A DNA stretch of 64,000 nt from Silybum marianum (Eukaryota; Streptophyta; Magnoliopsida; Asterales; Asteraceae). Shown one piece after another: positions 53,101 through 64,000 of this stretch (positions are counted from its first letter, which is position 1; every line of letters begins with the position of its first letter). A model generated the notes under the pieces. It worked only from the letters and a program-made list of their open reading frames with translations. It did not search any database and was not told the DNA's origin. A program made the position numbers and the translations under genes. The DNA is taken from the NCBI GenBank assembly GCA_036898165.1, contig CM072528.1:930001-994000 (forward strand), given 5' to 3'.

Positions 53101-56093
53101 TGTGGTTTAAAATTCTTTACTATTTGGTCCCTTGTACTTAAAGGTAAGAATTTAGTCCAGGGGACGAAAATAGCAATAAATTGCAGAATATAGGGATGAA
53201 AATCGAAATTTCTAAACTACAGGGACGAAAGTGGAAATTATTAACAACCCACAAGGATAAAAATCGTAATTTACTCTTTTAGATAGAATCAAAGAAAATA
53301 AGATTTGTGAGCCCTTATAATCTCAACTCTCAAGGTTGTGGACCGCCAATAACTTCCAGCCCTCGTCTGGACTAGTATGCACAAATGCATACAAGCGATT
53401 GAAGTTGTTTTTTTCTATGCACAAGTGCATATGCATGTGTGCATGTTACAAATTACCAGTATGCATTTGTGCATACCTTCCAGATGGAGGGATCCCAGGG
53501 TGTTCTTTAGTTTCCTTTTTTTTTTTGAGGTTTTCGTTATCAAGAATTTAAGTGGGGAGTTTGTAGCAATCCGTTCTACATGGATTGAAAATTAGATTTT
53601 CAATCCACTAATAAGCCCTAACTTGTAGGGTACCAATAACTTCCACCATGGTTTTAAGTTGATTAGGAGGTTATTGGGTCAATTGTTGTTTTGGGCTATA
53701 GGGTGTGATACGCGATCTTTGTGGGCTAGATGGGTTGGGCTTGGTTCTACGTTAATGTTGCTTAATATTGCCTTAACTTTGTACAAAAGCAGGAGAGTAG
53801 CGATTATTATTCAGAGGAATCAAGACGTATACAATGCACGAAATGTGGACTTTCTCATATATGGGTATGTACGAATAGAGCAAAGTCAAAGGCAAGATGG
53901 TGTCAGGTGAGGACTTAATTTGAGAAAGAAAAAAAAAAGTTTCTTCTGATAGATTACAGTAAGGGTGTGTTTGGTATTCAGATAGGACAGAACAACTATT
54001 CAACGTTTGTTAAGACAGAACTGGACATGACAGAATAGATAAAATAACCAATTTACCCCTAATGAGTTGTTTATATTTTTTGTTTAATTTATTAAATTTT
54101 AATAAAATAAATATTTTTATAACAAAATATATCATTAGAAAGTTTTCGTCAAAGAAAAGTTTATGTAGTTTCCAGTTTTTATTTTATACCTTTTCTATAT
54201 TAGTTTTTTTTTATAACAAAATTACATAAATTAACCAAAATATAGAAACCTTATAAAAGTAATATTCTGAGAACAGTAAAGTGAAAGTTTAAAAAACATA
54301 AATTTACAATAAATAAAACTTAAAAAACTGAATAAAATATAAAGAGGGAGGCATATTTGATGTTTTAAAAAAGAATTAAGTTTGGGTTTTTAATACTAAT
54401 AAGACTTGTATTTTTCAGGATTGTTGTCAATATCATCAAGCTGTGGATGGGGATGGATGGGTAGAGTACAAAGGTTCACTCACCTCCGATCAGCCTGAAA
54501 AGGTTTTTGCTGTTTCTATTAAGATCTTGAAACTTATTGTCTGAAAAAATATGAAGAAAGATGCATATGATGTTGAGTTTAATATGTACTTTTTGATTCA
54601 GGTGGAAATTCCACGAGCCTTCGTATGTGCTCAGAGCAAGATTTTTGATGTTTCGGAATGGGCCATTTGTCAGGTGTGTGTGCTTAATGAGGGTTATTTA
54701 GCTGAATGACCTTCTAACAGGTTTCTAAGATTCAGACATTCCTATGTTAGGAAGAGGCTTCTCAAAATCTGTCTGAAGGTTATGGATTTAAAAAAGATAA
54801 ATTAACTAAACTAGCCAAATCCACTTTTCGGATTAAAAAAAGAGTAAATTACATTTTTCGTCCTTATGATTTGTTCAAAGTTGTGGTTTTTGTCCCTGTG
54901 GTTTAAAAATTGTTATTTTCATCCTTGTGGTCCGTAATTTATTGCTATTTTCGTCCCTGAATTAGTTCTTACCTTTTTAAGGGACCAAAAATAGTGAAGA
55001 GCTATAAACCACAGGGACAAAAATAGCAATAAATTATAAATCAAAAGGACGAAAATAACAATAGTTTACGGACTATAGAGACGAAAACCCGCAATATCTA
55101 AAACACAAGGACAAAAATCGCAATTTTTAACAAACCATAAGGCCTAAACCGTAATTTAGTCTTAAAAAAATGAAAAAAGGGGCATCATGCAAGTGATATT
55201 ATGCAACTTGTGTAATCCACTTTTTGGATTAAAAAAAATGAAGAAAAACAGGCATAATGCAAGTAGCACTTAACGCTACTTGCATAATGCCTACTTTTCC
55301 TCGTTATTCTAATTTGAAAAGTGGATTGCACAATAATAATGCCACTTGCGTAATTTCCGGCTAAATCTGTCAATAAGTTCAAAAGGTGGTTGTAAAGTGA
55401 ATTAGAGCATCCAAAATAGTGTCATTTAGGGAAATGACCATAAATGAGTTTTTAATTAAATTCATGACCTCCTGGTCTATATAAGAACAAATGGGTTTAT
55501 ACTCATCAGAAGGTCATGGATTTAATTAAAATCTCATTTAAGGTTATATACCTAAAAATCTCATCCATCCAAAATAGCTATTCTAGTAAATTTCTCTTTA
55601 AAATAACTCTATTACAAGGTCATTTAGCTAAATCACCCGTGTTATGTGGTGAAATATTCCATCTGGCCTGGGCTCGGTTCCAGATGTCCACAACAACTGT
55701 AGCCACTGAGTTTATCAGGGCTAATGTCTTACAGTTGTAATTTGTTGGGATTAGTCTATTCCAAAAAAAAACATGGAGTCGAGAATTTGAGCCTAAAAAC
55801 TTTTATGTGGGCAGGGAATGGCGTGTAGGCCAAATACCCATCGGCCGAGTTTTCATGTTAACATGGTAGGATTAGAGAAAACTCAAAGATGTAGTTCAAG
55901 CCGATATCCATGGGATTTAGATGCAGAAATGATGACAGATGAAGAAGAAGAGTTTGACCTATGGCTTCAACAAGCCGTAGCCTCGGGTTTCTTTTGTGAA
56001 ACCTCAAAACGAAGAAAGAGTTGGACCCGATTCAAGTTGTCTCAAAAGAAGGTGAAGAAACAATGGACCCGTATGTCTCGATGGTCACATTAG
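50156..56093 (+). CDS. Membrane-anchored J-domain protein with Jiv90-type C-terminus, 9 exons
   Basis: Exons 50156-50479, 50750-50879, 51188-51681, 52653-52733, 52858-52956, 53793-53906, 54419-54502, 54602-54673, 55815-56093; 1677 nt, 558 aa. About four hydrophobic segments span residues 75-215 (GLGTAALLVIIWSC; LLIVGLFTLLVLR; LVVLVATIYALYY). An acidic/Ser-rich linker follows, then a J domain around residues 289-350 with HPD at 321-323, then a Cys-rich part with CxxC at 391/394 and CQxC-like 413/416, matching the Jiv90 region of DNAJC14-like co-chaperones (recalled; At5g49580 type). The C-terminus is very basic. It probably recruits Hsp70 at the ER membrane. Intron 4 uses a GC donor (52734); all others are GT-AG. 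Confidence 0.93.
51983..52587. mobile_element. Two family C MITEs, one inserted in the other, in intron 3
   Basis: The outer copy has ends GAGGCTGTTT and AAACAGCC. The inner copy, 52246-52552, starts GGGGCTGTTTGGTTGG, ends CAATCACACCC and is flanked by TAA (52243-52245, 52553-52555). Removing it and one TAA rebuilds the family sequence GAATAAGTTGTGAG. This gives direct evidence for a 3-bp TAA/TTA target duplication. Confidence 0.85.
52985..53283. mobile_element. Foldback element family J, copy 1, in intron 5
   Basis: TTTACGTTTTTCGTCCATGT at the left and GATAAAAATCGTAATTTACT at the right, with internal inverted TTCGTTCTTATGATT/ CAGGGACGAAA pieces. A second copy lies at 54843-55165. Confidence 0.6.
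53370..53540. mobile_element. MITE family A, variant subfamily, in intron 5
   Basis: TATGCACAAATGCATA and TATGCATTTGTGCATA palindromes, GGGTGTTCTTTAGTTTCC at the right; resembles 22748-22996. The left end is eroded. Confidence 0.55.
53964..54380. mobile_element. DNA transposon family D, copy 3 (right end lost), in intron 6
   Basis: Starts GGGTGTGTTTGGTATTCAGA; the interior (TTTACCCCTAATGAGTTG; AGAGGGAGGCATATTTGATG) aligns with copies 1, 2 and 4, but the last about 100 bp are absent. It ends less than 40 bp from exon 7. Confidence 0.65.
54843..55165. mobile_element. Foldback element family J, copy 2, in intron 8
   Basis: AGTAAATTACATTTTTCGTC at the left and AACCGTAATTTAGTC at the right, with several CGTCCCTGTGGTTT-like and inverse blocks. 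Confidence 0.6.
55648..55772 (+). mobile_element. SINE, 5'-truncated, plus strand, in intron 8
   Basis: GAAATATTCCATCTGGCCTG, GGCTCGGTTCCAGATGTCCA, then ACTGAGTTTATCAGGGCTAA and GGGATTAGTCTATTCC, ending in a run of nine A. This is the body of the SINE at 46513 in the opposite orientation, ending 42 bp before exon 9. Confidence 0.65.
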
Positions 56094-57130
56094 GATGAAC
56101 CATGGTTGGTCTTTAACTCGAACCACCCTCTAAGCCGAATGATGCAATCGGTTCACCCTATGAACCGAAAAAGTGAGATGGAATTGAAGATATATTGACC
56201 CAAGATTTTCTTGGGTTGTGAAATCATTTTGGATGTGGGTTCATGTGGGAATACAAATGTATGAATGCTCACAAGAAGAACAAGAATCAGAAAAAAAAAA
56301 TCCGAAAATTTTAAGTGAAATTTTGTTGTTGTCGTTACATAAGCATTTTGGAAACCTGAAATGTTAGCTCGATAAGCGATGATCGATGAAAAAAGTTAAA
56401 AACTTTTGTATATGGAATTATATGGTGATATTAAGTGTAAGTTATTATATGCTCGTGACAGGTGTAACAAATAAACACTGCTAATGAGTATGTAAACTTA
56501 TGGGGTCGTACACAAAGAATATACCTGCTAACCTGAACTTTCTTATGATTGGCTATAGCATGTTAAAATGTAATTATGATAATTATAGGGTATTATATGT
56601 AGATGTATATAATTATATTATGTTTAAGATGATTATATACATTACGAAAACCTTATTTGAATTGTAGTCTATCTATATAATTAAGACCATATAAATAAGG
56701 TTGTAAGTTTAGATCAAAAGGTAAAAAATAGGCCAAAGAAACTTTTTATTTTGTTTCTATAAACACATACTAAAATAGGGGTTTTGGGCTAGCACTCAGT
56801 AGAGGCTATAGCGTGTTCGTGTGTGGATCTGCTATAGAGGAAACCTAACTTGGTTTCAAGTTTCCCAAGGTGATTTCATATCTTTGAAAGAAAATGATGC
56901 TCTGAACACCCTATGATTTGTTTTAAATGTCGCTAGATCCGATGAAGGGCTTTAATTTTATGAAATTTTTTCTTTATATGTAATCTAAAATTATTATCCG
57001 TTGCGTTTAAAAGGTTACAAAATTGCTTTAAAACCCTACAATAATATAATTTGAATTTGGCCATGTCTTCTAACTAATTGAGTAATAATTGTCACAAATT
57101 AGAAGAAATTACACTTGAAGTTTTAACAAC
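56094..57130. other. Convergent intergenic region
   Basis: Holds the 3' UTRs of the J-domain gene (plus) and PrmC gene (minus). No further gene, and no repeat was recognised. Confidence 0.5.
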
Positions 57131-60043
57131 TTATGATCTGAACCCCGTTACAAAACGCTCGATGCCAGCGAAATCTGGTACGATCTTTAGATTGTAAAAA
57201 CTGCCATTGTAAACGGTTTCCATATGCTTCACAAGAAACCTGCATTGATCTTCACCATTTGTCTGCAGCCAAGAACACAAACAAAAAGGTAAAAATTTGG
57301 TAAGAATTCATCGGTTGAAACAATCTTGTGAAAGGTTTTAGGGTTTTAATTTGATATAGGGGTTCAGTAATTTACCAATCTTGTCTCGTCTCCAGATTTG
57401 GGATAACAAATTTTTGTATTGTCATGTTACTGCATACCAAACACACCCTAATACGGTGACTAGGCATTTAGGGTGCATTTGTTATCCAGACATAATAGGA
57501 CAAGACTGTTCAAAACAGGACAAAATAGTTGTTCACCGTTTGATTTGACAGAATTGGATAAGAACGAACAGATAAAATGACCAATTTATCCCTAATGAGT
57601 TGTTTACATATTTTGATTAATTTACGAAATTTATTAAACTATAAAAAAATATTCTTCATAACAAAATGTACCATTAGGAAAAGCTTTCGTCAAGACAAAC
57701 TAAAATAACAACAAAATAAAAAGTTTATGTAGTTTCCAATTTTTATTTTATACCTTTTCGATATTATTATTTTTATCATTAATATTTAATAAATTACATA
57801 AATCAATCAAAGTATAGAAACCGTACAAAAACAATATTTTGAGCACAGTAAAGTGAAAAATAATCAACGACCATAAAATACGATAAATAAAATTTAAATA
57901 ATGAATAAAATGTAACGCAGGAGGCATATTTGATGTTTTAGAATAAAATTAGGTTTTACTTTGAGGTTATATTGGTAAAATATACGTCTGTTCCACCTTC
58001 TTGTTAGTAATCCTTGTTCTGTTATATCCTATCCAGTGTACCAAACACACCCTTAACGTCATTAAAATGGGCACAATAGTATTACCTCAAAAGCGAAAAA
58101 TCCGCCAGATTTTAGCATCAAAGCGGCACCATTGCAAAGATGAAGAAGGTCAGCCATGCCATCTTTGCCGCCATCTAATGCCAGTATTGGTTCGTGTCTA
58201 CCAACTTCGGCTTGTAGCCCACTTATGTGGCCACTAGGTATGTATGGTGGATTGCTTACAAACCCTGCAACTCGTCCTTCAAACCCGCTCAACGGTTCGA
58301 ACCATGACCCTTGATTTACAGAAATTTTATCCTGATAGAAAATGGCAAAAGTTAAAAGATGAGGGAGGATTATAAGATTTACGAGAAAATGAAAAGGTAA
58401 GATATATGGTTAAAATGGTATATATAGCCCAATAGATAGGGAAAGCAAAGAGCTTTTTGATGCATAGATGATATAACCACCAAAACAATTGAACCAAAAG
58501 ATTTTTGGGTTGTTTGGTTGGTTTTCTATTAAGTTCTGTATGGATAAAGTTGTCTTTGTGGATTAATTTGTCTGAATAGATTGAGAAGGTTTTTGTTTGG
58601 GAGGGATTTTTTTATAGATGGAAGGAGTGTGCTTTATAATTGGGAGGGGCATGTTTGAAAAAACCTTGGCTTTCTGCATAAAGCCCCCCCCTATAGCTTA
58701 CTAAATAAGCCAATTTCTATATCATTAAGCCACTACCAAACAGTCATGCATAGTGATTGGATAAGCTTCGAGTCCTATTAAGCTCATTAAGTTGGCCCTT
58801 AATCTGTTTTATTCATCTAGAGTGTTGTGATAGATATTCATGATGAAAATTGAAAATACATGATATGATAAAGATGCATGATATTCATGATGAATATGTA
58901 TGATATTCATTATTATTCAGAGGTTATTCATTATGAATAATACTATTTTCGTTTCTCCTTTGAACTTCCCACAATTCCCCAAATACCCTAAACAATCAAA
59001 GCTTAAAGAAACCTCATCAAGGCATGTGCTTTCATATAATCATACTAAAAAGTAAAAAACCAACTTAATTATAATGAAATTGGAAATCAAAACCATATGG
59101 ATTCAATCAACAACTAAAAGAATATACAATTGAGACCAAAACCATCATCTTTATTCTTCCCTATAAAACCTTAAAAAGATCCTTCTTGATGCAACCATGG
59201 AGTATAAAGAACCACAACCTTCAAAGAATCGAATTTTTCACTTATAAAATTATAAACCATAAAAGAAAAATTCAAACTTTACCCAAATTAAAACTTTGAA
59301 ACCACCCACATTACCTCCAAATTATACCTTTTCACATTGAAGGAAGCAACTTGAACAGCAATAGAACTTAAATCAATTGCAATAACTCTCCCAAAATCCC
59401 CTAAAATCCTCATAATTCCAATTGCAATTGCACCACTACCAGTCCCCAAATCAACCCACAAACCTTCCTTCAATTCTTCATCCTTCTTAATCACATCATC
59501 CACCAAATCAACAATTAATTCAGTTTCAGGCCTTGGAATCAAAACCCCTTCTTCAACACTTAACACCAAATCCCTCCAATGCTCACACCCAACTACATAC
59601 TGAAATGGCCTTCTCTTTTCAATTCTTTCCTTCCATAACGAATAAAGTTCACCCAAATCAGCTCTTAGATTCAAAACAGAATCGATTTCGAATTCGTTGC
59701 GAGTTGATAATAATTGGGGGTTTTCTAGAGCGTCTTCGATGAGCCAATTGAGTTCTCTGTGCAAATTGTCGGAATCTGGACCGTTATCTGAATCTGTGAA
59801 GGATGATCCGATTGAGGAGGCTAGGGTTTTCGCCCAATTTTGCCATTTTTGGAGGTCGGATAAGGTTGCGGAGAAGGTGGGTGGTCTGAGAAAAATTGGG
59901 GTTTTAGGGTTTATTGAAATGGGTATGTTTGAAATCGAACATGAAGAAATGGGTCGATTTGCAATGGAGCGATGGAGGATTCTTGATGATGATGATGATG
60001 TGAATGAGAGAGATGAGGATCGCAAGAAGCTTGCGAGATTCAT
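57131..60043 (-). CDS. PRMC: Release factor glutamine methyltransferase PrmC/HemK, organellar, 3 exons
   Basis: Exons in coding order: 60043-59315, 58331-58086, 57262-57131; 1107 nt, 368 aa, GT-AG introns. The Ser/Arg-rich N-terminus (about 50 residues, MNLASFLRSSSLSFTSSS...) suits an organelle transit peptide. PrmC marks: PFQYVVG (146-152), VLIPRPETE (167-175), SAM-binding DLGTGSG (198-204) and the catalytic NPPY (270-273), the motif of N5-glutamine methyltransferases. The C-terminus ...DFAGIERFVTGFRS is family-typical. It methylates the GGQ glutamine of plastid/mitochondrial peptide release factors. Length matches Arabidopsis At5g64150 (about 377 aa; recalled). Intron 1 holds a family C MITE, intron 2 a family D element. 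Confidence 0.96.
57471..58052. mobile_element. DNA transposon family D, copy 4, in PRMC intron 2
   Basis: 582 bp, GGGTGCATTTGTTATCCAGA to GTGTACCAAACACACCC with TTA on both sides (57468-57470, 58053-58055). Just outside, TACCAAACACACCCTAA at about 57436 looks like the right end of another copy. Confidence 0.8.
58508..58799. mobile_element. MITE family C in PRMC intron 1
   Basis: GGTTGTTTGGTTGGTTTTCT at the left, AAGCTCATTAAGTTGGCCC at the right, with AAGCCCCCCCCTATAGC in the middle. Confidence 0.7.
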
Positions 60044-60117
60044 CTACCTGCAAAACCTTTGAATTTTTCGCAAATACTTCACCAGACAAACAAAACGGAA
60101 AGATTAATGCATTAAAC

Positions 60118-60266
60118 AGACACAAAATAACCGAATAAATATTGTATTCAGTCTGAATATTTCTTTGAGTAATTAATCTGAATAATCTACAGTCAGATAC
60201 GTGTCATGTTCTTATTTATTCTCACGTTTACAACTAAATTTGAGTTCGTATTTAAACTTTTCTTTA
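60118..60266. mobile_element. MITE family B, half copy, upstream of PRMC
   Basis: Only one arm is kept: TTCAGTCTGAATATTTC, then GATACGTGTCATGTTC and ACAACTAAATTTGAGTTCGT. It begins about 75 bp before the PRMC start, so it may contribute promoter sequence. Confidence 0.6.
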
Positions 60267-60269
60267 GGT

Positions 60270-63200
60270 TTATAATATTACGAATGTAATTTATAGAATT
60301 TACAAATTTGGTTCTTATAATTACATACATTAAAAAACTTTTTTGTATACATTTTTATCCTTTCGTAATTACGAATAACTTTTTAAAAAATGACTAAAAG
60401 ATAAAAAGGACAAAAAAATAACTAGTTTAATTAAATTTTATATAATAATTTATACAAACGACATGTTTAGAGCATCTCCAACAGCTATGCTAAACTAGAA
60501 AAACTAAGGATTTTAGTAATTTTACTCTCCAAAAGCTATAAAATACTTTATTCTATAATAGAGAAATGGGTAGAAAGAGATAAAAAAATTCTAAATTTAG
60601 AGAATCTCTAAATGGAGAAATAAATAATTATTTAATAGTTTCCCACCAATCATACCTTATTTTTCTTGGGATATTAAGTATATTAAATATTTAATATATT
60701 TTATGGTACAATTGCTAAAATATAATAGCTGTTAGAGATGGACGTAATATTTTTTAAGGATTTTAACTTTTCATATGCTATTTTAGAAAGAAAAAAAATA
60801 GCATAACAGTTAAAAGATGATGTTATATATCTTTGTATTTTATTATTCATATCCGGAATATTTTGTCAACCGAGAATTACGGTACCTGGCCCATTGGTGG
60901 GTTATGTTCACCATTAATTGTATTTTGTTGTCACTTTGACTTTTTTCATATTGGAGATTGAATTTTCTGTTTAGATTTATCAACCTCAAGGTTTCGGGTT
61001 CGAGCATTGGAAGTGGTGGTTTTTCTAAAAACGGTGAAGGAGTTGGGGATTTATCCCCTAAGGTGAAGGTTCGGGTCCCGCATACTGTCCATTTTGATAT
61101 CATTGTGGGTCCGAATCACTAACTACTAACTGCTAACCTGCCGTTCAAAATTTATCATCATCAATAATCATTAAAATGATATAATGGAAATAGAATTTGT
61201 TTTATTTGACTATTTCTTTGTTTAAAACTCAAAAATGATCATTGCATAATTGGATTAATATGATTAGGGTAGGGTCTCTTAAGTCAATTATATGCCACTT
61301 ACGTGAAATGAAAAGCATTTTGGTTTTTTTAACATCAATCTTTTATTTTCTTTAAGAATAAAAGTTTAAAAATATATTCATTAATATTGTAAATATACTA
61401 ATACAAAAATAGCAAACAAATAACTAACCCCCTCCCTTAAATTTATCTTATTTGTCTTACCAATCACATAAAAGTCATGTTATTTATTTTATTTTATATA
61501 AGTTTATTTAATTTATAGTTTTTTTCTCGCTCCTTAGTAAACTGATGTTGTGGATTCACATGTTTAATAGACATAAAAGGGACAGGAAGCTTCGGAGAAC
61601 TGATTTTTACACCCACACCCCAACACTGTTATATAAAGAACCCTACAGTGAACCCACTCCTCTCCTCTTTTTTATGTTCAGTGATGCCACAACCATGAGT
61701 CCTTCTCTTCCCGTTTCTTCTCCCCCTCCCTTTTTCCACTGAGACTCCACATATTACCACCCAAGACTTCCCTAGAACCTCCAGTAGCGCAAAGGAGATA
61801 ACGACGGTTTCTGTGTCTTTGTCAGGATGTAAAGACAAAAGTTTTAAGAATTTAAAAGAAGGTCATGACGAGCCACCTCCTTAATTTAAGGGTATTTAAT
61901 TTTTTCAACAACACAAAATTCATAATAAGGGCAATTTCGTGATTAACCTATTCTTATTTATTTATAATAATCATAAAATATTAAAACTCACGTTATATAT
62001 AGAGAGAGTCAAATTGAAAGAAAAAAATACTTAATTAAGAGAATAATTGTGAAACGTAACTGATAAAATCACATATGATTCATGCAACTTTTGACCGATA
62101 ATATTAAATCATATATAATTTTGCAAATACGTTAACTATTTCTGTATCTTTTTAAATTATTAACATTCTCGTTTGATCATCTGTCTATATTTTTGTATAT
62201 AAGTTTTCAAATTTCAATAAAAACGAAAAGGTGAAGGCTTTATTAGGAAAGAGAAAAGTCAAAGCATATGATATGTTTAGTCCAACAAGGGTTACCCAAG
62301 CCGACCGTTAAATTGACCATTTCTTTTAAACTATAAATTCCCCATTTATTAACATTTTTGGGTTGGCTTGATGAATTGTTGACAAATTACACCCTATGAT
62401 ATCTATATATATATTTTTTAGAAGAGAAAAAATCACATGTTTTATTCATTGAAAAAAAATATTTATGAATATTATTTGTCTTTCTTTTCAAAATATACTT
62501 GTCTTTCAAAATGTTCTTGTTTCGTTGTTGCATGTCTTGTAAGAAGTACGCTTCTATTGTTTCGTTTATACTTCTTTGAAACATACTTTGGTTTGTTATA
62601 TCTGTGTTTAAAGATATTTTGATTTTGTTGTAGTCTGCCTTGTAGGAGAAGTATGTTTATGTAAAGTATAAATTGGTTTGAGTATGATGACTAGTGGACT
62701 TGGATTTTTCTGAATTTCAAGTTGCTTACGTCTTTTTCGTGATGCAGACAAACGAGGGATTTTAAGTCATAAGTTTATTTTTTAAATTCGGCTACTTACG
62801 TTTTTAATATTGTTAAGTTTGAGTGTCTATACAACTTGAAAAACAAGATGGTTTTGAATTTGGATATATATGATTTGAAAAAGGGAAATACATATGTTAA
62901 TTGTATTATGCATTTCCAACAGTTATGTTAAAGTGGAAATTTTAAAGGTTTTGTAGTTCTTTTGCTCCGACAATGATGTTAGAGTGCATGTTAAAATAGA
63001 GAAAAACGATAGACAAATAGAAATCAATAAAATAAGAGAAATCTATAAAATTTAACAGTGAGGGGGAAGAGATAATATTTTAATTGTTTTCACTGAAAAA
63101 GTTAAATGTGTTATAAATTTTTTTTTATAAATGTATTGGTATGATGACTTTATACTATATTTTATCATATAATAAATGTTGAAATTGTAAAATACAATAT

Positions 63201-64000
63201 TTTTTGCTCTCGGACATGTACCTTAACTGGCATAAGCGTGGATCGACTTTGCTTAAATATACAATGAATTCAAGGTCGGATCATGCGAGAGACAGACTTG
63301 AACCTCTCAACTAGCCTCAACCGTTAAGTCAGTTCTGAAATATCTCTCACATATGGTTCATAAAGGTTGGGTAAATGTGGGCCATGTAAGGTTGTTGATA
63401 ATCAATTTTTTGCTATTTAAAGTTGAATACATTTTCTTTTTGGTTTTTAATACTCTATTTAAGGAAAAAGTATAGTAACAAAATTGTGGGGAAATGCTTT
63501 TAATTTTTTTTGTTAGAATTTTTTTTTCTATGGGTTGAAAGGGTAATATCAACATGTTAGAACATTTCTAACATATTTTTATAATTTTTTTAAAATAAAG
63601 AATTGAAAGTCGAAAACTCTAAAAAAATTAAACTACATTCAATTTGATGGTGATTCTCTATTTTAGAGAATATGATATAAAATTGTATTATTATAATATT
63701 ATTTAATTTTGTTATCTCAATTTGTTTAAAAAAAACTTTATATAAAATAATAATAATAATTCAATATTAGTGGTGAGGTTTGAGTAAAACAATCATTTTT
63801 TCTCTCCTTAGTCCCTACATCAAGTTTTACCGAATTATCTAAATTGGAAGTTTTCTTTGTTTATCTGTTTTAGACCATCTTCAACCCAAGATCAAAAACA
63901 CTAAAAACAAAAAAATGAAAACATTTTCGTCTCTAACCCATCACTAAAAAACTAGAGTGACAAAATGTTGGTTTCTATATTTGAAGATCAATAAAGTAGA
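60270..64000. other. Gene-poor right end
   Basis: No gene recognised. AGCATCTCCAACAGCTATGC near 60472 and GCATTTCCAACAGTTATG near 62909 look like ends of related decayed MITEs. 63220-63420 holds an old repeat with a B-box-like GGTTCAAGTCT on the minus strand. 61590-61840 is C/T-rich with overlapping chance ORFs. Confidence 0.4.

Noticed and set aside
61545..61838. Overlapping plus and minus ORFs near 61.6 kb
   Set aside because: Low-complexity Pro/Ser- and Arg-rich translations with no recognisable domain, promoter or splice pattern.

Overview
This is nuclear DNA of a flowering plant. The protein genes have many introns. Two of them encode plastid-directed proteins of nuclear genes (a RecA and PsbR). 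Intergenic and intronic DNA is AT-rich and full of MITEs, (TA)n/(GA)n tracts, a tRNA-derived SINE and a 5S-bearing Cassandra LTR. The style of the small proline-rich genes and the repeat load suggest an asterid, perhaps Asteraceae, but that is an impression only.

Layout. (1) 1-11.5 kb: a head-to-tail array of genes for small secreted proline-rich proteins (PELPK/PRP-like), repeated about every 3 kb: intact copies at 728, 3780, 6806 and 9201 and a dead copy at 11268. (2) 10.8-12.5 kb: a Cassandra solo LTR and a 0.7-kb foldback element. (3) 12.9-15.1 kb: tRNA-His(GUG), then a promoter with site II motifs and a telo-box, then an apparent polycistronic snoRNA cluster: four copies of one C/D RNA, two of another, and an H/ACA-like RNA between them. 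(4) 17.2-29.7 kb: a plastid-type RECA1 gene of 13 exons (431 aa). Its 3.5-kb third intron holds a fifth intact proline-rich gene and a broken sixth on the same strand. (5) 32.2-33.6 kb, minus strand: PSBR, five exons, 138 aa. (6) 34-42 kb: gene-poor, with foldback MITEs and a scrap of plastid trnK. (7) 42.6-45.8 kb: a CRPK1-like receptor-like cytoplasmic kinase, six exons, 400 aa. (8) 50.2-56.1 kb: a membrane-anchored J-domain/Jiv90 protein, nine exons, 558 aa, with a roughly 31-bp minisatellite just before its start codon. (9) 57.1-60.0 kb, minus strand: organellar PrmC/HemK release-factor methyltransferase, three exons, 368 aa. (10) 60-64 kb: no recognisable gene.

The single-copy genes are conserved housekeeping, photosynthesis or signalling genes and do not form a functional operon. 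The locally unusual parts are the proline-rich array and its copy inside RECA1, the snoRNA cluster, and the many minisatellites in introns or leaders. Insertions of two MITE families can be read against matching empty sites because the array is duplicated. All exon boundaries were joined by hand from reading frame, splice consensus and family similarity recalled from memory; no search was run.
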